A stretch of DNA of 64,000 nucleotides, taken from contig NZ_JASGJZ010000001.1 of the NCBI RefSeq assembly GCF_047601025.1, positions 1,364,001 to 1,428,000 on the forward strand, in the 5' to 3' direction. Positions 60,101-64,000 of this stretch are shown here, piece after piece. Made by a program: the position numbers and the translations under genes. Numbering within the stretch: the stretch's first letter is position 1; the number at the start of each line of letters is the position of its first letter. The stretch is from Pseudorhodoferax sp047601025 (GTDB taxonomy: Bacteria > Pseudomonadota > Gammaproteobacteria > Burkholderiales > Burkholderiaceae_C). The notes beneath the pieces were generated by a model. It saw nothing but the letters and a program-made list of their open reading frames with translations. It ran no database searches and had not been told where the DNA came from.

Positions 60101-63087
60101 CACTGCCCACGCAGCTCCACGGCATTGAGCTTGGCAAACTGGACGCTCCAGCCGGGGCCGAGACGATCCCAGTGAGCTTGGCGGGCACGACCATGCTTGG
60201 TAAGTGCCAATATACGGGCTCTCGCGTCTGCGTCATGCGCCTTGCGCGCCAGTGACTGAGGGACCTTCGGCGCAGCCATGAGGATGTCAGCAAGGTGATC
60301 CAGTGCAGCCAGCATCTCGGTACTCACACCTGCTTCTGGCAAGCCCAGGGTCATTGCTACAGGCGCCAGCTTTTTCTTCAGTGTCTCTGCCGAGGCATTC
60401 AGCTGTGCACCGGCGTTGACCAACTGGTCTTGCCAGGATGGAGACCAATCGGCCTTTCCGATGAGTGCGAGCGGATGGCCTTCCAGTTGCGGTAGCGCTT
60501 GACCCAATGCGGAAATCCGCCGAGCGAGTTCGCGAAGCTTGTCGAGATCGTCTTGACTGTGGACTGCCGCATCCGTCCATGGCATCGCCGAGCAAGGCGC
60601 GCCATGGTTTTCTAGACAGGTACCGATAGCTGTGAATGGCGTCAGCCCGTTCGGGTGTTCGCGGTGGAGGGCGTCAACGACACCATTGAGTTCGCTGCGC
60701 AGGGACGCCAAGCGCTCTGCCTCACGCGACCACTCGCTCTCCGTCTTCTGCCCGCTAACTTCAAGCGCTTTGCCGAGCTGTGCAAGGACTTCGGTCTTCT
60801 TGGCCTTGGAGGAGTGAAGCTCCAGGCAAAAAGGTGCCAAGCCAATGTCAGTGAGGCGGCGATGGACGACTTCCAGCGCAGCCATCTTTTCTGACACGAA
60901 CAGGACCGTGCGTCCCTTGGCCAGGCTGTGGGCAATAATGTTGGTGATGGTCTGGCTTTTGCCCGTGCCGGGTGGCCCCTCAAGAACCAGGTTGCGCCCG
61001 GAATCGATGGCGCAAATCGCATCGAGCTGTGATGAGTCGGACAACATCGGGGCAAAGATGTCCTGAGGGCGATAGGCATCGTCCAGCCGAATGCCGTTGC
61101 CCTCAAGTCGCTCAACTGCAAATGCCTCACCTGGGTTCTCGATGAGGTGCTTCACAACCGGATTCGCCTTGAGCTGCTCCGTTCGGTCCTGCAGATCCTT
61201 CCACATCAGGTACTTGGTGAAGGAGAAGATGCCTAGGTGCGCTTCGTCCAGGACCTCCCACTTCGGAATGTCGCGAACGGCGAGTCGAAACGCTTGCAGG
61301 ATACGCTGAACGTCAACACCCTTGTCGTCCGTCGGCGCCGTGTCTAGGCCACGCACCTTCAGCTCGAACGCACTGCGCAGAAGCTGAAGAAGCGTGGGAT
61401 TGACGATGGCTTCGTCGTCATGCCGAGACAGTCGAAAGCCGCTCCTCACGGATTGGCGAGAAAGCGTGACCGGAATCAGCAGGATTGGAGCGACGTGCGA
61501 GGCCTCGGACTTCTCTGCTTCAGTCCATTTCAGCAAGCCAACGGCCAGGTACAGCGTGTTGGCACCGCCTTCTTCAAGGCCGGTCTTCGCGACGGAATGA
61601 ATGCCCAGCAGATTGCCATCGAGCGTCTCCGCACGCATGCGAGCAATCAGCTCCTTGTTTGCCAGTGACTCACTGGCCATGTCGTCCAGAGGCGCACTGC
61701 CGTTGCGGCTGGCGTGCACCTGAGCGACCCTCGGGTCGCCCCCTTCGGCAAAGAAAGTGGGCAGCGGCTTGATGCTGAACTCCTGCCCTTCGGCAAGCGC
61801 ATCCTCCAGCGCGGCCAAGTCAGGCGCAACAAACTGCAGCGTTGTCTTGGTCGTCTTGAAGTTCAGCAGCCGATTGCGCAGCGTCAGGTCTAGCAGTCGT
61901 GCTTTCCACTTGGCGAGCCGCCCCTCCGGGGTGTCTTCAGCGGCAATGTCTATGGGCGCCAGTGAATCCGGGTCCAATGGCGGAAGGAGGGGCAACGGTT
62001 CAATCGCATCCGGCTCGATGAAGGTGTCATCCGCGACGGCCCTGGCTGCGGTCACCCGGCTCGGCAAAGGACGAATCTGCGCGCCCCGCGCCATGAAGAC
62101 ATCTACCGCGAACAGGAACTCGCTAGATTCGAGATGCTCCTGTCCGCGTTCCATCGCGTGACGCAAAGAGGGCCGGTGGCTGGGGTGCATTGCGACACCC
62201 GTGGTCTCAAAAGCGACGAACTCGCCGGTGGCGATGCGCTTGCGGACGTCCTGCGGATCGTCGAGCAGGGGATGGGCGAAGGACGCTTGATGAAGCCAAA
62301 CACCTACCCATGCGTGTCCCTGTTTGACGAGTACCACAGACCTCAGACCCGCCTGCTCCAGGCAGGAGCAGAAGAGCATGACCAAGTCCAGGCATGTGCC
62401 AACCTTCGTCTCCAAGATGCGATCGGGCGTGCGAATCTTTTGGCCGTCGTTGCCGAAGGACGCTGGCGGCTCCGCGTACTGCAAGCCTTCTGCGGCGAGC
62501 GTGCTGTAGATCGCCGAAACCTGCTTCCATACGACCTCTCGATTCTTCGATTGATAGCCGTCCATGGACAGCTCCGGGTGCGTCTTGCGCAACAACTGAG
62601 AAGCCTTGCCCACAAGGACATCCACAGAAGGGTTGTTCGGCATCGAGAACGCAGCGAGCAACTCGGGCAGCGCTCGGGTCCCTGCCCACTGGTCATAGGC
62701 CAAGACTTGCACCGGCCGCACCGCGCGCTGAAGCTCTTCACCCTGCACCGTGGCCACGGCTGTGATAGAGGCAGTCAGCCCTTCCTGCTGGTCCGAAAGA
62801 AAGGCATGGTCCGCATGGAGATCAACTGGCGCGATAGTGCGTGACTCATGAGGGCCGAGCCTATCGAATCGGAGCTTTGCGCCCCTTGCGAATGACGGGT
62901 TGCAAGAGAGCACCAACTCAATGCCACTCAGCGGCTCGTCGCCTCGGTTCGTTATTCGAATTGACCGGATGACGGGAACTGAGTTTTGAATAGAGGCATA
63001 GCCCACGGTGGCATCTGCTTCAATATCGATGACTAGACCGTCGGTCACGGTCAACTCGTCCGGCGCAAGAGTCGGGGGGGCGTCCAT
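57160..63087 (-). CDS. Giant DUF4011 / SF1 helicase / Vsr-like nuclease / DUF3320 protein (Hhe-like candidate defence protein)
   Basis: 1975 residues. An Ig-like beta domain is about 20-130; a transglutaminase-like domain about 140-335 has Cys232 (TKVGTCLDLVMLFC) and His258 (VKQGHAWVGVWL). DUF4011 begins at about 390 (LAKWKARLLDLTLRNRLLNF). The SF1 helicase is split: Walker A GPPGTGKS at 704-711, a 600-residue helical insert, Walker B VVFDEAS near 1348, GDPKQLPP near 1374, VQGDERDLIFFS near 1545 and LNVAVSRARHG near 1585. A Vsr-like nuclease follows (VDLGIVDP near 1675, GVECDGATYH near 1692), then DUF3320 (about 1805-1870). The line at 57901 has 32 of 60 G+C. DUF4011-helicase-Vsr proteins are reported as the single-gene defence system Hhe. 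Confidence 0.88.
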   Translation of the reverse strand: MDAPPTLAPDELTVTDGLVIDIEADATVGYASIQNSVPVIRSIRITNRGDEPLSGIELVLSCNPSFARGAKLRFDRLGPHESRTIAPVDLHADHAFLSDQQEGLTASITAVATVQGEELQRAVRPVQVLAYDQWAGTRALPELLAAFSMPNNPSVDVLVGKASQLLRKTHPELSMDGYQSKNREVVWKQVSAIYSTLAAEGLQYAEPPASFGNDGQKIRTPDRILETKVGTCLDLVMLFCSCLEQAGLRSVVLVKQGHAWVGVWLHQASFAHPLLDDPQDVRKRIATGEFVAFETTGVAMHPSHRPSLRHAMERGQEHLESSEFLFAVDVFMARGAQIRPLPSRVTAARAVADDTFIEPDAIEPLPLLPPLDPDSLAPIDIAAEDTPEGRLAKWKARLLDLTLRNRLLNFKTTKTTLQFVAPDLAALEDALAEGQEFSIKPLPTFFAEGGDPRVAQVHASRNGSAPLDDMASESLANKELIARMRAETLDGNLLGIHSVAKTGLEEGGANTLYLAVGLLKWTEAEKSEASHVAPILLIPVTLSRQSVRSGFRLSRHDDEAIVNPTLLQLLRSAFELKVRGLDTAPTDDKGVDVQRILQAFRLAVRDIPKWEVLDEAHLGIFSFTKYLMWKDLQDRTEQLKANPVVKHLIENPGEAFAVERLEGNGIRLDDAYRPQDIFAPMLSDSSQLDAICAIDSGRNLVLEGPPGTGKSQTITNIIAHSLAKGRTVLFVSEKMAALEVVHRRLTDIGLAPFCLELHSSKAKKTEVLAQLGKALEVSGQKTESEWSREAERLASLRSELNGVVDALHREHPNGLTPFTAIGTCLENHGAPCSAMPWTDAAVHSQDDLDKLRELARRISALGQALPQLEGHPLALIGKADWSPSWQDQLVNAGAQLNASAETLKKKLAPVAMTLGLPEAGVSTEMLAALDHLADILMAAPKVPQSLARKAHDADARARILALTKHGRARQAHWDRLGPGWSVQFAKLNAVELRGQWAQAVNTWWPKNWFAKRSVLGRLASVRDDGRPPLASMLDTALVPLADVNEEDQALLGMRPEAEGLLQEAYAGLSTDWGSVESHASWAKDFSDACVRLAGSDHALNENLKQRLEPLVGEQRARLEPSGAVGRSLIEFREAHRHLLAGLQAVSELAMPTKSLTGAAEANGALERLQSTLLAWQQSQRALQSWCLWRSVRDAAVAQGLQGLVTTVESGQIPLSGVEAHFEHSYRSWWLKRVVDVDPVLRGFSSADHERKIQEFRAADSKFQGLTQSYIAATLSGKVPSATSAMVGADSEMGKLRRELQKQRRHMPVRQLVQGMPTLLPKLKPCLLMSPLSVAQYLAAGHSQFDLVVFDEASQIAVWDAVGVIARGQQLVVVGDPKQLPPTSFFSSGDSGDTTGDGQQVDDLESILDECLGAGMNRKSLKWHYRSRHESLITFSNVHYYDSELVTFPSPVTDDVAVRLQKVDGVYDRGGSRTNRAEADAIVDAIEQHYLKEGGRGKTVGVVTFNSTQQSLILNLLDARRRANVNLDKALAQASQEPLFVKNLENVQGDERDLIFFSITYGPDAAGKVTMNFGPLNGEGGHRRLNVAVSRARHGVVIFSTLKPEQIDLNRVRAAGVRDLKHYLEFALRGPRAIVEQALPTGLAPDSPFEVAVIKMLRDRGWVVHPQVGCSGYRVDLGIVDPRATGRYLAGVECDGATYHSAATARDRDRLRHHILEGLGWRLYRIWSTDWWLDPEREIEKLVAKLESLLQAPDPAESAPEVAEVAEAADETSSRPTADVDDPFSTAESTSPTLPIYRPAELDQGSPDSFYEAAASAALQRQLTFVIEKEGPILESVLFRRVARAWGLERTGTRIVDRLRRLTPSSIVKTVDGERTFYWASGTSPAHLCPFRVSDGDERSRRAIAEVSLEEIASLMRHILDQAGGSTKLELARITCRMLGTSRLTAEAETRTLAAADLLVSLGIASTDGDVIRLMA

Positions 63088-63200
63088 TCGTCGTCCTTAG
63101 TGCTCTTATGAATGTAACGTTTGCACACAAATGGCGCACCGGAAATACCCATTGAACGTTCGGCACATCTGCTGATGCACGGAGTCTCTGAGCGCTCAAA

Positions 63201-63216
63201 TGTGAAAAATGTCACG
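63201..63216. promoter_or_regulatory. CRP/FNR-like palindrome upstream of the giant helicase gene
   Basis: TGTGA-AAAATG-TCACG differs by one base from the TGTGA-N6-TCACA consensus of CRP-type regulators. It is about 115 bases before the start codon at 63087, in the only plausible promoter region of that gene. Site occupancy is inference. Confidence 0.4.
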
Positions 63217-63223
63217 CCACATG

Positions 63224-63248
63224 ATCTTGCGTCGCACAATCTTGCGTC
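63224..63248. repeat. Direct repeat ATCTTGCGTC, two copies 15 bp apart
   Basis: ATCTTGCGTC occurs at 63224-63233 and 63239-63248, and a partial copy (TTCTTGCC) follows. Same-face spacing of about one and a half helical turns near the island promoter suggests a protein-binding site, or a trace of the insertion junction. Confidence 0.35.
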
Positions 63249-63666
63249 ATGTTCTTGCCATCGGCATTTGCAGTAGTCAACGCCCCGGGAGCCGTCTCCA
63301 CTGCCGTGCCGGCCCCGTCTGCAGCCTCCGCCGCAGCCGGCCGTTAGGGCGTGGGAATCAAGCCGTGCTGGCAGCTGCGCATTCCACAATTGCTGCTGTG
63401 GGTGCAAGCCGGTCTTGTCGCTGCTGCCGGTCAAAGCAGTCCTTCACCAACGGGGGCGCGACCGGCAGTTCGCAGCCTGCAGCAGTCACATAGCCCGTCG
63501 TCCCACCGGATTGTTCTTGGCCTCCGCCCGAAAAATCCGCACGCACTGTTCGCGGTCCTCATTTGCCTCCACCCAGACCAGGCACCCACGTCTCACGACA
63601 TACGCCCCGCCGCCGCGAACCGGACCACCACCGCGTTTACGATGCACCCCCGCCCCAGGAGCCCGC

Positions 63667-63729
63667 ATGCCCCTCGCCTCCGACCACGCCCCCACCACCG
63701 CGCGCCCCAGCGCCGCGCCGCAGCCATGA
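63667..63729 (+). CDS. Possible 20-codon leader peptide before the amidase
   Basis: ATG 63667 has AGGAG 5 bases upstream and reads 20 codons (MPLASDHAPTTARPSAAPQP) to a TGA that overlaps the amidase ATG as ATGA. The amidase start itself lacks a ribosome binding site, so coupled translation is possible. Alternatively the sequence is chance and the amidase starts elsewhere. Confidence 0.3.
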   Translation: MPLASDHAPTTARPSAAPQP

Positions 63730-64000
63730 CGCGCCCCGTGATCGCCGCCATGCGCGCGCGGCTCGACGCCGGCGGCACCTCGCACGAGGCGCTCGTCGAC
63801 CAGGCGCTCGCGGGCGCCGCCGCGCCGGCCGCCGAGCACGTGTTCACCCGGCTCTACGCCGACGCCGCGCTGGCCGCCGCGCGCCACGCCGATGCCGCGC
63901 GCCGCGCCGGCGTGCGGCCGCCGCCGCTGGCCGGCCTGCCGGTATCCGTCAAGGACCTGTACGACGTGGCCGGCGAGACCACGCTGGCCGGTTCCGTGGT
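63726..64000 (+). CDS. Amidase (amidase-signature family), 3'-truncated by window edge
   Basis: The first 91 codons of an amidase-signature protein. EHVFTRLYADAALAAARHAD is the N-terminal helical region, and LAGLPVSVKDLYDVAGE contains the catalytic Lys of the Ser-cisSer-Lys triad, with TTLAGS after it. The serines lie outside the window. It is not a copy of gatA: the substrate could be an amide or a urea derivative such as allophanate. Composition is back to the high chromosomal GC. Confidence 0.85.
   Translation, partial: MTRPVIAAMRARLDAGGTSHEALVDQALAGAAAPAAEHVFTRLYADAALAAARHADAARRAGVRPPPLAGLPVSVKDLYDVAGETTLAGSV

Larger units (their letters stand above)
63088..63725. other. Long non-coding stretch between the island gene and the amidase
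   Basis: About 640 bases with no convincing gene. 63088-63255 is AT-richer and is the likely promoter region of the giant gene; it holds a CRP-like site and a 10-bp direct repeat. From about 63256 composition rises again. A minus-strand frame at 63486-63596 (36 codons from a GTG, containing GCLVWVEANEDREQCVRIFR) has protein-like character but no ribosome binding site; it may be a remnant. No tRNA, integrase or terminator was seen. Confidence 0.6.

Noticed and set aside
63063..63250. CRISPR-like repeats near the island
   Set aside because: Only two short 10-base direct repeats with 5-base separation; no repeat-spacer array is present anywhere in the window.
63051..63434. 127-codon minus frame upstream of the giant gene
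   Set aside because: Overlaps the promoter region and the start of the giant gene, is Arg/Gly/Cys-rich and has no recognisable pattern.

Overview
The window is 64 kb of very GC-rich DNA with the gene content and gene order of a betaproteobacterium of the order Burkholderiales, most like the Comamonadaceae and relatives. Pointers are the fused indolepyruvate:ferredoxin oxidoreductase beside an Lrp regulator, the pur-fba-pyk-pgk neighbourhood, fmt-def-LysM-dprA, yajC-secD-secF-DUF1631, mreBCD-mrdA beside gatCAB, and several betaproteobacterial DUF families. The organism is inferred from content only. Coding density is near-complete: most same-strand neighbours overlap by 1-4 bases or sit within a few dozen bases.

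Layout. 1-15.9 kb: the 3' part of htpG, a glycine-rich lipoprotein, srkA and ohr separated by a perfect 8-bp tandem repeat, a DksA-like zinc-finger protein, a kinase/ATPase fusion, pncC-pgpA, an acyl-CoA ligase, glutathione reductase, AMP nucleosidase, and a uracil-DNA glycosylase-rimI-tsaB operon facing a PBP4-type carboxypeptidase. 16-18.2 kb: two convergent SGNH-family lipoproteins around a shared terminator. One keeps all catalytic residues and the other has lost them all. 18.3-28.9 kb: tsaC-purK-purE, a thioredoxin co-chaperone, purC, a class I aldolase, pyruvate kinase, a fatty-acid desaturase, a DUF3014 protein and pgk. 29-44.6 kb: azlCD-fmt-lipoprotein-def, LysM and dprA, DUF1631, secDF-yajC, and the 3.6-kb indolepyruvate oxidoreductase divergent from an Lrp regulator. 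44.6-54.7 kb: a possible small RNA, the mre/PBP2 rod-shape operon, and gatCAB. 54.7-64 kb: a DUF4124 protein, pyrE, exoA, a helicase-nuclease island, and the start of an amidase.

The two least ordinary regions are both of clearly lower GC. First, a 631-codon gene with an AlbA_2/Schlafen-like domain and a GHKL-like ATPase module sits exactly between gatA and gatB. It begins 6 bases after gatA and its stop codon overlaps the gatB start, so the operon is interrupted without a scar. Second, a 1975-residue protein (transglutaminase-like, DUF4011, split SF1 helicase, Vsr-like nuclease, DUF3320) occupies 57.2-63.1 kb, followed by a decayed fragment that looks like a PD-(D/E)XK nuclease. It resembles the single-protein Hhe defence family. 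Both are candidates for phage defence; this is inferred from domains and context.

Working together: purE/K/C, pyrE and amn serve nucleotide metabolism; aldolase, pgk and pyk serve glycolysis; def, fmt, gatCAB, tsaB, tsaC and rimI serve translation; SecDF-YajC, MreBCD, PBP2 and PBP4 build the envelope; and HtpG, CnoX, Ohr, Gor, ExoA and UDG handle stress and repair.
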